16,685 nt of DNA from Hyphomonadaceae bacterium (GCA_016791325.1 JAEUMU010000174.1:1-16685); one strand, 5' to 3'. Positions 1-7,769 are shown, numbered from the stretch's first letter. The notes: a model not told the origin generated them from the letters alone. A program made the numbers and translations.

Positions 1-16
1 GGCTCAGACCTCGTGA

Positions 17-358
17 TTAGTCCGCGGTGGCGGGGGTGTTTTGTACTTGCTGCACGCCGCTTTCGCCGTTGCAGCGGGCCAGTTCGTCAGCCGAGAGCTG
101 TGCGCTTTCGCTGCCATAAGCGGTGACGCGCGCGCCGGTGGCGCGGGCGAATTGGCGGCAGGCGCGCACGCTGGCGCTGCGGTTGGGGCGGGCGGTGCAG
201 GCGTCGCCGTCGCAATTCCAAATCACTTGATCGACGATCACGCGCGATTGCTGGGCGGGGGCGTCGAGGCGGGCGGTGAACACGTCGCGCGCATAGGCGG
301 CGCCGGCCAGGCCCGCGCTGAGAACGATTGCGGCGCACACGGTTTTGAAGGCGGACAT
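17..358 (-). CDS. Small secreted Cys-containing protein of unknown function
   Basis: The product is 113 aa with an N-terminal signal peptide (residues 1 to about 23, ending AYA before RDVF), so it is probably periplasmic or secreted. The mature part has the pattern WNCDGDAC, then a basic Ser-rich stretch, then ACRQFARATGARV and an acidic/Gln-rich tail. This resembles small Caulobacterales exported proteins of the CC_3452 type, recalled from memory and not verified. I chose the ATG at 358 because AGGAG lies at a good distance upstream (about 366-370 on the minus strand) and the signal peptide begins there; the longer reading frame up to 457 adds a non-signal-like extension. It diverges from the membrane protein at 581. 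No function can be assigned. Confidence 0.7.
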   Translation of the reverse strand: MSAFKTVCAAIVLSAGLAGAAYARDVFTARLDAPAQQSRVIVDQVIWNCDGDACTARPNRSASVRACRQFARATGARVTAYGSESAQLSADELARCNGESGVQQVQNTPATAD

Positions 359-499
359 GGTGGTCTCCTGGGTTGCGGTCTGCGCTTCGGGGAGGAATGC
401 GCACAGGCAATTTGCCCTGACGGCTAAGGGCTGACAAGAGAAAATTGAAGGCATCAAAAATTATTCAGCGGTTTGTAACCGGCCGCTTTGGGGGAGTGA

Positions 500-507
500 T
501 TAACCAT
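500..507 (+). promoter_or_regulatory. Possible CtrA half-site (TTAACCAT)
   Basis: TTAACCAT lies in the 222-bp gap between the divergent genes at 358 and 581, about 74 bp upstream of the latter. The motif matches the CtrA half-site known from Caulobacter cell-cycle promoters. A single 8-mer is weak evidence. Apart from this site I see no clear -35/-10 pair and no gene in 359-580. Confidence 0.25.
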
Positions 508-580
508 TTGAAACGCTCTAGCCTCAGCCCGGGCGCTGGGCAGGGCGGCGCGCGGAACATCCAGAAGGGGGTGGGCGGCG

Positions 581-1708
581 ATGACTTTCTACAAATTCTC
601 GGTCGGGGTGGTGCTTGCGGTCGCCATGGTGGGCACATTGGGCGCGGCGTCGCTGGCGTTCAGCGCGCGGGATTTCCAATTCGGCGTGGCGCAGATCGCA
701 CCTGACACCAACGGCCTGATCGACTTTCACCGGCTCGCCGAAGCTGACGCGCAGATCGCGAAGCTCGAGGCCGAAACCGCCGAACCGCGCGGCGCGCTGC
801 TGGAAATTGAGAACGCGCTCGCCGCTGTGGATGCGCGCGTAGAGCGCGCCAACACCGATGCCTCCGCCGCAGCCGCTTCGATCGTGGGCGCTGTGGCGCC
901 GATCGAAGAACGCGCCGGGATCCAGGGCAACGTTGCCGACACCAGCGCGCAGGCGCTGTCGCAGCGCGTGGCGGCGGTCGCTGGGCGCGCCGGCCTTTCG
1001 GCGGCGGATCAGCAAACCATTGTTGGCCTGCAGGCGCAGGTGCAACAGCTGGCGCAAACCGAAACCGGCGGCGACGCCGCCGAAGCCGATCGCGCCGCGC
1101 TGCTGGCGCGCCAGCGTGCGCTGGGCGTGCAGGTGGAAGAATCCAACCGCCGCATCTACGCGCTGCAACAAAGCGTGGTGCCGAACTATCAGCACTATGC
1201 GCGCGTGCGCGGCGAAGCGGAGGCGCTCGGCACGATGAGCCCGCTCGGCGTGGCGGCCTATCTGGCGCAAGGCCATCCGGCGCTGCTTTCAACGACGCTG
1301 GTGTTGCTGATGGGGGCGCTGGGTTCGCTTCTTTATCTTTTCCCCGCGTATCTGAACCGGCCTGAGCCGGTGACGATGGCCGAAATCGTGGTCCGGCTGA
1401 TCTTCGGCATGTGCGCGGCGTTGGCGGTTTACGTGCTGGCGAACGCGGCGATCGCGGGCTTCTCAATGGGATCGGGCGTGGTGCAAGCCACGACATCCTC
1501 AACGCTCAATCCGTTCACGATCTCGCTGGTGGGGATCGTCGCGGGCGTGTTGAGCGAGGATATCGCCAAGTGGATTCAGGATCGCGGCCGCGGCATCTTT
1601 ACGCAAGGCGGCGTTTCCGGCGCTCCGCGCGCGAGCACCACGCCGCCGCCGGCGCGCTCCGAACCCGCGCCGACCGGCGGGCTGGTCAATAACGAAGCGA
1701 TCTCGTAG
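581..1708 (+). CDS. Membrane-anchored coiled-coil protein of unknown function
   Basis: The product is 375 aa. An N-terminal hydrophobic segment (about 7-28) is a signal anchor or signal peptide. Residues about 50-90 and 145-198 are Ala/Glu/Gln/Arg-rich with heptad-like spacing and should form coiled coils. Three further hydrophobic segments follow (about 236-258, 269-293, 311-326), then an amphipathic stretch ([16 protein letters not shown]) and a Pro/Ala-rich tail from about 346. The layout suggests a long extracytoplasmic coiled coil held by membrane segments at both ends. The ATG at 581 follows a G-rich ribosome binding site. I recognise no named family. A stem-loop without a T-tract lies between it and the downstream thiolase. 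Confidence 0.8.
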   Translation: MTFYKFSVGVVLAVAMVGTLGAASLAFSARDFQFGVAQIAPDTNGLIDFHRLAEADAQIAKLEAETAEPRGALLEIENALAAVDARVERANTDASAAAASIVGAVAPIEERAGIQGNVADTSAQALSQRVAAVAGRAGLSAADQQTIVGLQAQVQQLAQTETGGDAAEADRAALLARQRALGVQVEESNRRIYALQQSVVPNYQHYARVRGEAEALGTMSPLGVAAYLAQGHPALLSTTLVLLMGALGSLLYLFPAYLNRPEPVTMAEIVVRLIFGMCAALAVYVLANAAIAGFSMGSGVVQATTSSTLNPFTISLVGIVAGVLSEDIAKWIQDRGRGIFTQGGVSGAPRASTTPPPARSEPAPTGGLVNNEAIS

Positions 1709-1731
1709 CGCGCGGATGCGCCGGGATGACG

Positions 1732-1753
1732 CGGCGGCGGGCTTTCGCCGCCG
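1732..1753 (+). terminator. GC-rich stem-loop between genes (possible weak terminator)
   Basis: A perfect 8-bp inverted repeat, CGGCGGCG (1732-1739) and CGCCGCCG (1746-1753), encloses a 6-nt loop, GGCTTT. It lies 24 bp after the membrane-protein stop and 41 bp before the thiolase start. No T-tract follows, so it is not a classical intrinsic terminator; it may be a pause or 3'-end stabilising structure, or chance in GC-rich DNA. Confidence 0.3.
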
Positions 1754-1794
1754 TGTCCGCGCGTCTAGGGTGCGCGCACATTAGGGAGATCGTC

Positions 1795-2985
1795 ATGGGA
1801 CGCGCAGTCATCGTTTCTTACGCCCGCACGGGTTTGGCCAAGTCAATCCGCGGGGGCTTCAACGATACGCACAGCGCCACGATGACGGGCCACGCCATCA
1901 AGCACGCCGTGGCGCGCTCCAAGCTCGATCCGGCGGAGATCGAAGACGTGGTGATCGGCTGCGGTGCGCCAGAGGGCGCCTCCGGCACCAATATCGCGCG
2001 CCTTTCGCTGATCCGCGCCGGCCTGCCGGTTACGAGTTCCGGGACGACCGTGAACCGGTTCTGCTCTTCCGGTTTGCAGGCGATCGCTCAGGCTTCGCAT
2101 TACATCATGAACGAAGGCGCCAAGGCCGCTGTAGGCGGGGGCGTTGAATCCATTTCGCTGGTGCAGATGAGCGGCCACGCCAACCGCTATCGCATCACTG
2201 AGGAAGAGCTGCTCAAGACCAAGCCTGAATTGTGGATGCCGATGATCGAAACCGCCGACATCGTCGCCAAACGCTACAATGTGAGCCGCGAATATCAGGA
2301 TGAATACTCGCTGCGCTCGCAGCAGCGCATCGCCGCGGCGCAGGCGGCTGGCTTGTTCAATGACGAGATCGTGCCGATGGCGACGAAGATGAAGGTCGTC
2401 AACAAGGAGACGAAGGAAGAGAGCCTAGTCGACTACACGGTGACAAAGGACGAGTGCAATCGCGCCGACACCACGCTCGCGGGTCTGGCCAAGCTCGAGC
2501 CCGTGCGCGGGCCTGAGCATTTCGTCACCGCTGGCAACGCCAGCCAGCTTTCCGATGGCGCTGCCGCCGTCGTGCTGATGGACGAAAAGGAAGCCGAAAA
2601 GCGCGGCATCGCGCCGATGGGCCTGTTCAAGGGCTTCGCCGTGGCCGGTTGCGAGCCTGATGAAATGGGCATTGGCCCGGTGTTCGCCGTGCCGCGCCTG
2701 CTGGAGCGCCAGGGCCTCAAGGTCGATGACATCGACCTTTGGGAGCTGAACGAAGCGTTCGCTTCCCAATGCCTCTATTCGCGCGATCGCCTCGGCATCG
2801 ATCCCGAAAAGTACAACGTCAATGGCGGCTCGATCGCCATCGGCCATCCGTTCGGAATGACGGGCGCGCGGCTTGTCGGCCACGTGCTGATGGAAGGGCG
2901 CCGCCGCAAAGCCAAATACGCCGTGGTGACCATGTGCATCGGCGGAGGCATGGGCGCGGCGGGTTTGTTTGAAGTGTTTCACTAA
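1795..2985 (+). CDS. Thiolase (acetyl-CoA acyltransferase / 3-ketoacyl-CoA thiolase)
   Basis: The product is 396 aa, the usual thiolase length. It should cleave 3-ketoacyl-CoA with CoA to acetyl-CoA and a shortened acyl-CoA (beta-oxidation), or run the reverse condensation. Visible motifs are the nucleophilic Cys90 in [18 protein letters not shown], the active-site His351 in [16 protein letters not shown] and the second catalytic Cys381 in [10 protein letters not shown]. The NRFCSSG context looks like the degradative, FadA-like type and not biosynthetic PhaA. I chose the ATG at 1795 over 1726 because AGGGAG precedes it and the conserved start ([13 protein letters not shown]) begins there. A lipoprotein gene follows after 13 bp and is probably co-transcribed. 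Chain-length specificity cannot be read from the sequence. Confidence 0.95.
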   Translation: MGRAVIVSYARTGLAKSIRGGFNDTHSATMTGHAIKHAVARSKLDPAEIEDVVIGCGAPEGASGTNIARLSLIRAGLPVTSSGTTVNRFCSSGLQAIAQASHYIMNEGAKAAVGGGVESISLVQMSGHANRYRITEEELLKTKPELWMPMIETADIVAKRYNVSREYQDEYSLRSQQRIAAAQAAGLFNDEIVPMATKMKVVNKETKEESLVDYTVTKDECNRADTTLAGLAKLEPVRGPEHFVTAGNASQLSDGAAAVVLMDEKEAEKRGIAPMGLFKGFAVAGCEPDEMGIGPVFAVPRLLERQGLKVDDIDLWELNEAFASQCLYSRDRLGIDPEKYNVNGGSIAIGHPFGMTGARLVGHVLMEGRRRKAKYAVVTMCIGGGMGAAGLFEVFH

Positions 2986-2998
2986 GGGGCGTGCGGCG

Positions 2999-3601
2999 AT
3001 GGGGATGAAGCGGGGATTGTTCGCGCTTGGTTTGGCGGCGCTGGTTTTGGCGGCGTGCGAGAACCGTGAGGCCAAGCAGCAGGAATTCCCCGTCGTCGAG
3101 GCGCCGAACTACGACGCCAACATTGGCCCCAACGGCGCCGCCGGCATCACCCAGGCGCTGCCGATGACGCTCGACGCCGTGCGCGCGGCGGCGCCGAACT
3201 ATGTGGTCGCGCAAGTGCAGCAGCAGGTGGAGGGCGAGCCCTTCACCGCGATCACGCTCTCCGCCGGCGATGAGGTCGTGTTCCAGATCAATCCCACCGC
3301 CGATGGCGCCCACATTCATTCCATCACCACCGATTCCACGCAGGCCCGCGGGCCGCTGGGCGAGATCGTGGGGCGTTCGGTTTTCGATGCGCCGGAGGAA
3401 GAGACGGAGTTTTGCGCGTCCGAGCAAGTGCAGGGCGCGGCGGGCTTCGCCTGTTCAACCGCCGCCGATGGGCGCTTCTGGCGGGTTTATCGCCTGCCCG
3501 CTGATTATGACGGGCCGAGCGATCCGTTCGACGCGATTGATCCCGACGTTCTGCACGCGGCGACATTGGCGGAAATGCGCTGGGTCGCGCCCCGCGTTTA
3601 A
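2999..3601 (+). CDS. Lipoprotein of unknown function
   Basis: The product is about 200 aa. A type II signal peptide is clear: MKRG, a Leu/Ala-rich core, then LVLAAC with the lipidated Cys at residue 20. The mature protein is acidic, carries two more cysteines (CASEQ and ACSTA) that may form a disulfide, and has a conserved-looking Trp/Tyr-rich C-terminal part (FWRVYRLPADYDGPSDPFD). No family is recognised. The ATG at 2999 follows AAGGGG; an ATG at 3005 (MKRG) is an equally acceptable start. It sits 13 bp after the thiolase. Its stop codon overlaps that of the convergent hotdog-like gene in the palindrome TTAA (3598-3601). Confidence 0.75.
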   Translation: MGMKRGLFALGLAALVLAACENREAKQQEFPVVEAPNYDANIGPNGAAGITQALPMTLDAVRAAAPNYVVAQVQQQVEGEPFTAITLSAGDEVVFQINPTADGAHIHSITTDSTQARGPLGEIVGRSVFDAPEEETEFCASEQVQGAAGFACSTAADGRFWRVYRLPADYDGPSDPFDAIDPDVLHAATLAEMRWVAPRV

Positions 3602-3843
3602 GCGACAATCTTATGGACGCTTGTGGCGCTCGCCAGCAGCGCGCCGGATTCGGATTTGATCTCCGCGGCCGCGAACACCAGTGTCTTGGTTTTCCGCACG
3701 ACGCGCGCCTGCGGCGGCGCGCCTTCGCCTGCGGCCAGAATCTCGATTGTGGCGGACACAAGCGCCGTCGGCCCGCCCTGGGCGGCCTCAGCGGCGATTT
3801 CGAGCGCTTCAATCAGCGCGGCGGCGGCGGCGGCGTTCGTCAT
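3598..3843 (-). CDS. Short hotdog-fold-like protein (thioesterase-like), coupled to ppa
   Basis: The product is 81 aa: an Ala-rich helix (about 3-22), then beta-strand-like stretches TALVSATIEILAAG, ARVVRKTKTLVFAAAEI and GALLASATSVHKI. The last two resemble the C-terminal sheet of hotdog acyl-CoA thioesterases, where a strand ends with the substituent group and the final strand reads like LVATATGTF. A full hotdog domain is about 120-140 aa; the N-terminal strand and entry to the central helix are missing. The start ATG (3841-3843) overlaps the ppa stop as ATGA, which argues for translational coupling and for this short form. A frame extension to 3900 inside ppa is possible but adds only 19 aa. 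Possible acyl-CoA binding or thioesterase role; catalytic residues not identifiable. Confidence 0.6.
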   Translation of the reverse strand: MTNAAAAAALIEALEIAAEAAQGGPTALVSATIEILAAGEGAPPQARVVRKTKTLVFAAAEIKSESGALLASATSVHKIVA

Positions 3844-4364
3844 GTCTTGCGCGAGATCGCCAGCATGATGCGCTCGTGCGCGGTCGCCAGCGGCGCCCAT
3901 TCGCCGACACTGGCCCGCTTACCTGGCTCGAGATCCTTGTAGTGGGTGAAGAAATGGGCGATTTGCTGCACCAGCAACGGCGGCAGGTCTTCGTGCGACT
4001 TGACGTCCTTGTAAAACGGATTGAGCGCGTCCACCGGCACGGCGAGCACTTTTTCGTCCACGCCTTTCTCGTCGCTCATCAGCAGCACGCCCACCGGGCG
4101 CGAACGTATCACGCATCCCGCCACGACCGGCATGGGCGTCACCACCAGGATGTCTATTGGATCCCCGTCTTCGGCCAGCGTGTTGGGGATGAAGCCGTAA
4201 TTGCTTGGATACAACATCGAAGTGTGCAGGAACCGATCGACGAACAGCGCCCCGGATTTCTGATCCAACTCGTATTTCACCGGCAGCCCGCCCTGGGGAA
4301 TTTCGATGAAGGCGTTGACCTCGTGCGGCGGGTTCGGGCCGGGCGGGAGAAATCGGATATCCAT
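3840..4364 (-). CDS. ppa: Inorganic pyrophosphatase, family I
   Basis: The product is 174 aa, normal for bacterial hexameric family I pyrophosphatase. This cytoplasmic enzyme hydrolyses PPi to two phosphates with Mg2+, pulling biosynthetic reactions that release PPi. The signature EDGDPIDIL contains the metal ligands Asp66, Asp68 and Asp71; further acidic ligands Asp98 and Asp103 are seen in MSDEKGVDEK. The N-terminal IEIPQGG and KYELD and the YPSNYGFIP segment are also canonical. The start at 4364 gives a full-length N-terminus, though the ribosome binding site is weak. It lies 43 bp downstream of the dienoyl-CoA isomerase gene and overlaps the next gene by 4 bp, so the three are probably one operon. 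Confidence 0.97.
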   Translation of the reverse strand: MDIRFLPPGPNPPHEVNAFIEIPQGGLPVKYELDQKSGALFVDRFLHTSMLYPSNYGFIPNTLAEDGDPIDILVVTPMPVVAGCVIRSRPVGVLLMSDEKGVDEKVLAVPVDALNPFYKDVKSHEDLPPLLVQQIAHFFTHYKDLEPGKRASVGEWAPLATAHERIMLAISRKT

Positions 4365-4407
4365 GGGCGCTGCTTTACAATCTCATGCCGGCAAAGGCAC
4401 GGCCGGT

Positions 4408-5250
4408 TCACATTTTCTTGCGGATGGGGGCCAGATCAGGGAATGCAGCCGGGCGCTTTTGCGCCTTGGCGGCGAAGGCTTCCATCATGTGAGGCGGCGC
4501 GAACATGCCGGCCTGCCAGGTGGCGATGTAATCTAGGCCGTCGGCGATGGAGTGGTCGCGCGCATAATTGATCATGCGTTTGGAGCCGGCCACGGCGACA
4601 GGTGATTTCTCGGCGATCTCGGCGGCAAGCTGAAGCACGTGCGCGAGCATCGCCTCTTGTGTGGCGAAGACGTCGTTGACGAGGCCGATCTCCTTGGCCT
4701 TCTGCGCAGGCAGGCGCCGGCCCGCATAGGCCAACTCACGCACCCAGCCTTCGGGGATGAGTTTGCACAGGCGCGGGAAGGTGCCGACATCGGCCGTCAT
4801 GCCGATATTGATTTCGTGGATTTGAAAGAAGGCGTCTTCGGTCGCGTAGCGGATGTCGCACGCGGAGATGAAATCCACGCCGCCGCCGATGCACCCGCCC
4901 TGGATCGCGGCGAGCACTGGGATGCGCGCATTGTCCAGACAAGAAAAACTATCCTGCAGCCGCAGCACGAACTGACGGAAGGCTTCGGCGCGCGCGTACT
5001 GATCGCCGCCCTGGGCGGCCACGCCTTCGCCATCGCTGAAAACGGAAAGATCCATGCCGGCGGTGAAATGCTTGCCGGTTGAGGAAATGACGATCACGCG
5101 CGCCTTGGCGCTATCATTGATGTCATGCACCAGCGCCGGCAGTTCGTTCCAGAACGCGCGTGTCATCGCGTTGAAAGCCTTGGGGCGGTCCAAAACGATA
5201 TGGGCGACGTTGTTTTCGATGCTGAGCTTGAAACAGGTGGGGTCGGTCAT
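4408..5250 (-). CDS. Crotonase family, delta3,5-delta2,4-dienoyl-CoA isomerase (ECH1 type)
   Basis: The product is 280 aa with the full crotonase fold. The oxyanion-hole segments are KHFTAGMDL and GGCIGGGVDF. All three acidic residues of the rat/human ECH1 active site appear in register: Asp126 (GGGVD), Glu146 (IHEINIG) and Asp154 (TADVGT), with the 20- and 8-residue spacings of the mammalian enzyme. SPVAVAGSK and YARDHS also match ECH1. It should shift double bonds of 3,5-dienoyl-CoA to 2,4-dienoyl-CoA during beta-oxidation of odd-position unsaturated fatty acids. The start ATG at 5250 has GGAG 9 nt upstream, inside a small hairpin. Operon order: hlyIII-like, this gene, ppa, hotdog. Plain enoyl-CoA hydratase is less likely because the usual catalytic Glu pair context is replaced. 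Confidence 0.88.
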   Translation of the reverse strand: MTDPTCFKLSIENNVAHIVLDRPKAFNAMTRAFWNELPALVHDINDSAKARVIVISSTGKHFTAGMDLSVFSDGEGVAAQGGDQYARAEAFRQFVLRLQDSFSCLDNARIPVLAAIQGGCIGGGVDFISACDIRYATEDAFFQIHEINIGMTADVGTFPRLCKLIPEGWVRELAYAGRRLPAQKAKEIGLVNDVFATQEAMLAHVLQLAAEIAEKSPVAVAGSKRMINYARDHSIADGLDYIATWQAGMFAPPHMMEAFAAKAQKRPAAFPDLAPIRKKM

Positions 5251-5257
5251 CGGGCGT

Positions 5258-5282
5258 GCTCCATCGGAGCGTGCTTAGCACG
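5258..5282 (-). promoter_or_regulatory. Two adjacent inverted repeats around the isomerase gene's ribosome binding site
   Basis: On the minus strand, GCTCC-GAT-GGAGC (5270-5258) forms a 5-bp stem whose 3' arm holds the GGAG Shine-Dalgarno of the dienoyl-CoA isomerase gene. Just upstream, CGTGCT-A-AGCACG (5282-5270) is an almost perfect 13-bp palindrome; the two share the base at 5270. They could be an RNA structure that occludes the ribosome binding site or an operator. Short arms and high GC leave room for chance. Confidence 0.3.
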
Positions 5283-5314
5283 TGGCGGCGCGAAGGTCGC
5301 GCGGGTCCGTTAGG

Positions 5315-5980
5315 TCAAGCGAACACGACGCCCGTCAACACCGCCGCATAATGCACCGCCGCCGCGCAGATGACGAAGCCGTGCCAGATGGCGCGGCGGA
5401 AAGGCAGGCGCTCCCAGGTGTAGAACGGGATGCCGATGGTGTAGAGCACCCCGCCGATCGCTAGCAGGATGAGCCCCGCCAGCGGCACGCCCTCAAGCAT
5501 AGGTCCCAGCGCGGCCACCACCAGCCAGCCCAACGCCACGTAAAAGACGATCCAAACCCGCTTGCCGATGCCGGGCAGGAACAGCTTGCCGGCCGCGCCG
5601 ATCAGCGCCAGCGCCCACACCAGCGTCGTCATAGAAACCGCCCAGGCGCCATCGAAGCGGATGGTGGTGAAGGGCGTGTAGGTGCCGGCGATCATGAGGA
5701 AGATGGCGGCGTGATCGAAGCGACGCAAAAGCGCGCGGCGCTGGGGTTCTTCCGTCATGTTGTAGGCCATCGAGCAGCCAATCATGGTGATCACGCACAG
5801 CGCGTACACCGCCACCGCGGCCGCCATGCTCAATCCGCCCTGCCAGATCGCCAGCCCCAGTCCCGCGCCCACGGCGAACGTGAGCAGCACGAGCCCCACG
5901 CCATGCACCCAGCCATCGACCAGTTTTTCCAGCCGCGTGGGGTAGGGCAAATTCTTGGGTAGAAGATCAGCCAGCGTCAT
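5315..5980 (-). CDS. HlyIII / PAQR family integral membrane protein
   Basis: The product is 221 aa with seven predicted membrane helices, typical of hemolysin III (TrhA) proteins. Recognisable family segments are VDGWVHGVGLVL, RRFDHAAIFLMIAGTYTPF, FYVALGW, GGVLYTIGIPFYTWERLPF and AIWHGFVICAAAVHYAAV. In the superfamily a zinc site is built from S-x3-H, an Asp and H-x3-H. Here Ser70 is followed by Asn74 instead of His, Asp89 is present, and the last motif is Arg196-x3-His200, so two ligands look replaced. Function in bacteria is poorly defined (membrane homeostasis has been proposed). The only usable start is 5980; its ribosome binding site is weak. It is the first gene of the minus-strand run that continues into the isomerase gene after 64 bp. 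Confidence 0.9.
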   Translation of the reverse strand: MTLADLLPKNLPYPTRLEKLVDGWVHGVGLVLLTFAVGAGLGLAIWQGGLSMAAAVAVYALCVITMIGCSMAYNMTEEPQRRALLRRFDHAAIFLMIAGTYTPFTTIRFDGAWAVSMTTLVWALALIGAAGKLFLPGIGKRVWIVFYVALGWLVVAALGPMLEGVPLAGLILLAIGGVLYTIGIPFYTWERLPFRRAIWHGFVICAAAVHYAAVLTGVVFA

Positions 5981-6092
5981 CGCCGGTGAACATGGCCGCT
6001 TTGCCTGCGGCTGTCAGCCGTGCGGGGGATAAACATTCCCAACCAAATGTTTCGGCGCCGGCGGGGCGCGTTGGCGGGTGTTAGGATAGCGC

Positions 6093-6785
6093 ATGCAGAA
6101 TCATATGCATCGCCGCAGCCTGATCCTCGCACTTGCCGTAGCGGCGGCAGGGCCTGCTTTCGCGCAGCAGCCATTCCTGGGGCGGCTGACGCAGGAAGAA
6201 GCCACGCGCGGCATCCGCGAAGCGCTCGCCCTGGCCGCGCGCAACTCCACAGGGCGGCTTGGGCAGGTGAACGGCTTCTGGGGCGCGCCGCGGGTGAGAA
6301 TTCCTCTGCCCGGCATGCTCGGACAAAGTCAGCGGGCGCTTTCCGGGGTCGGCCTTTCGGGGCCGCTGGACACGCTGCAGGAAAACCTGAACCACGCCGC
6401 CGAAACCACCATGCCGCGTGCGGCGGGGCTGTTTGTCGATGCGGTGCGCACCATCACCATCGCCGACGCGATAGAGATCGTGCGCGGGCCGCAGGATTCC
6501 GCCACCCGCTATTTGCGCGGGCGCACCGAGCCACGCCTTACGACGCTGCTGAAGCCGCCCATGCGCGAAGCGCTGACGCAATCGGGTGCGTTTACCTTGT
6601 TGCGCACGGCGCTGCGTGAAGTTGGCCTCGCGAGCATGACCAACGATATGCGCACCGAGATTGTCGATTTCTCCACCGCGCGGGCGCTGGACGCGTGCTT
6701 TCTCTATATCGGCGAAGAGGAGCGTGCGATCCGCGGCAACCCCTTGCGCCAGACGACGCCGATTTTGCGCCGTGTGTTCGGCTAG
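6093..6785 (+). CDS. DUF4197 family exported protein
   Basis: The product is 230 aa with a signal peptide ending AFA before QQPF (cleavage near residue 24), so it is likely periplasmic. The order of conserved segments fits DUF4197: TRGIREALALAA near the N-terminus, VRIPLPGML, a GLSGPLDTLQENLNHAAE segment, FVDAVRTITIADAIEIVRG with a following ATRYLR, and a C-terminal helical part with Tyr715-type aromatic positions I did not map further. Biochemical role unknown. The ATG at 6093 has TTAGGA at good spacing; the ATG at 6105 is a less likely alternative. It diverges from the HlyIII gene (112-bp gap) and precedes the hydrolase gene by 48 bp. Confidence 0.85.
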   Translation: MQNHMHRRSLILALAVAAAGPAFAQQPFLGRLTQEEATRGIREALALAARNSTGRLGQVNGFWGAPRVRIPLPGMLGQSQRALSGVGLSGPLDTLQENLNHAAETTMPRAAGLFVDAVRTITIADAIEIVRGPQDSATRYLRGRTEPRLTTLLKPPMREALTQSGAFTLLRTALREVGLASMTNDMRTEIVDFSTARALDACFLYIGEEERAIRGNPLRQTTPILRRVFG

Positions 6786-6795
6786 GCAGGCGAGC

Positions 6796-6837
6796 ATGCT
6801 TGACCGCGCCATGCGCTTGGCCATGGTCCGCGCGTGA
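6796..6837 (+). CDS. Possible 13-codon upstream mini-ORF coupled to the hydrolase gene
   Basis: An ATG at 6796 with AGGCAGG (6784-6790) five bases upstream opens a 13-codon frame whose TGA (6835-6837) overlaps the GTG start of the hydrolase (6834-6836) as GTGA. The hydrolase start has no good ribosome binding site of its own, so the mini-ORF could deliver ribosomes by termination-reinitiation. Its predicted peptide resembles no known leader. Chance is possible at this length. Confidence 0.3.
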   Translation: MLDRAMRLAMVRA

Positions 6838-7763
6838 ACCAATCCGTATCTCCGGGGGCGATCCGCCGCGTAAGCTATGATGTCCCCGGCGGGCGCATGG
6901 CCGGCATCGCCTTTGGCGCGGAGACGCACGATCCAGACATCGTGTTCATCCACGCCACCGGCTTTAACGCGCTCACTTATCGCACGCTGCTCGCGCCGCT
7001 GGGTGAGAAGCTGCATGTGGTCGCCATCGATGCGCGTGGGCATGGCCGCACCGATTTGCCCGCGCGTACGTGGGGCTACACATCATGGGCGCGCCACCGC
7101 GATGATGTGATCGCGCTGTTGGAGCGCCACTTCACCGGGCCAGTCACGCTGGCGGGCCATTCCATGGGCGCGACAGTGAGCATCCTCGTGGCTGGCAGGC
7201 GGCCGGATCTGGTTTCCAGCCTCGCGCTGCTTGAACCTGTGATCGTGTCGGCAAGCCTGCACGCGTTGATGCAAATGCCGGGCGGGCCTGCATGGAACCG
7301 TCTGCTCGCCCCCATCGCGCGTGGCGCAGCGCGCCGGCGTAACCAGTTTGAAAGCCGCGAGGCGGCGGTGGAGGCGTTCAGCGGGCGCGGCGTGTTCAAA
7401 GCCTTTCCGCCCGAGGCGCTCGCCGATTATGTCGAGGATGGATTGGCGCAGGATGGGCGCGGCGGCTTCAAGCTCGCGTGCGCGCCGGCGTTTGAAGCGG
7501 CCACCTTCTCCGCACATCGCCACGATACGTGGGGTGCGTTGCGGCGGGCGCATTGCCCGGTGGTGATGCTGCGCGCCGAGCACGGCGCCACCAGTTCTCT
7601 CGCCAGCATGCATCGCATCGCGGCGCTGAAGCCCGAGGCGCGCATCGCGACGGTTGAGGGCGCAAGCCACATGCTGCCGCTGGAGCGGCCGGATCGCGCG
7701 CGCGCGGCCATCGAAGCGGCCGCGCTGATGGGCCGGCGCAGCTGGCGCGAGGATGTCGAGTAA
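6834..7763 (+). CDS. Alpha/beta hydrolase fold protein
   Basis: The product is 309 aa. The canonical fold order is visible: a first strand, the HATG oxyanion segment (His40), DARGHGRTD, the nucleophile elbow AGHSMG with Ser110, a cap region with YVEDGLAQD, and the catalytic His279 in GASHMLPLE. The catalytic acid is not certain; the usual strand-7 position reads RAEHGATSS, where a Glu may serve. Substrate unknown; this broad family includes esterases, haloperoxidase-like and lactonase enzymes. The start is GTG at 6834 because an in-frame stop lies at 6801 and the next ATG (6897) would cut the first strand. It ends 6 bp before the convergent arfB stop. Confidence 0.9.
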   Translation: MNQSVSPGAIRRVSYDVPGGRMAGIAFGAETHDPDIVFIHATGFNALTYRTLLAPLGEKLHVVAIDARGHGRTDLPARTWGYTSWARHRDDVIALLERHFTGPVTLAGHSMGATVSILVAGRRPDLVSSLALLEPVIVSASLHALMQMPGGPAWNRLLAPIARGAARRRNQFESREAAVEAFSGRGVFKAFPPEALADYVEDGLAQDGRGGFKLACAPAFEAATFSAHRHDTWGALRRAHCPVVMLRAEHGATSSLASMHRIAALKPEARIATVEGASHMLPLERPDRARAAIEAAALMGRRSWREDVE

Positions 7764-7769
7764 GCGACG

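Noticed and set aside
524..1276. Long minus-strand open frame opposite the coiled-coil membrane protein, and similar long frames such as 3681-4571, 10162-11214 and 14280-15140
   Set aside because: These are antisense or shifted frames of real genes in high-GC DNA. Their translations are Arg/Ala/His-rich without domains, and they overlap genes with clear motifs.
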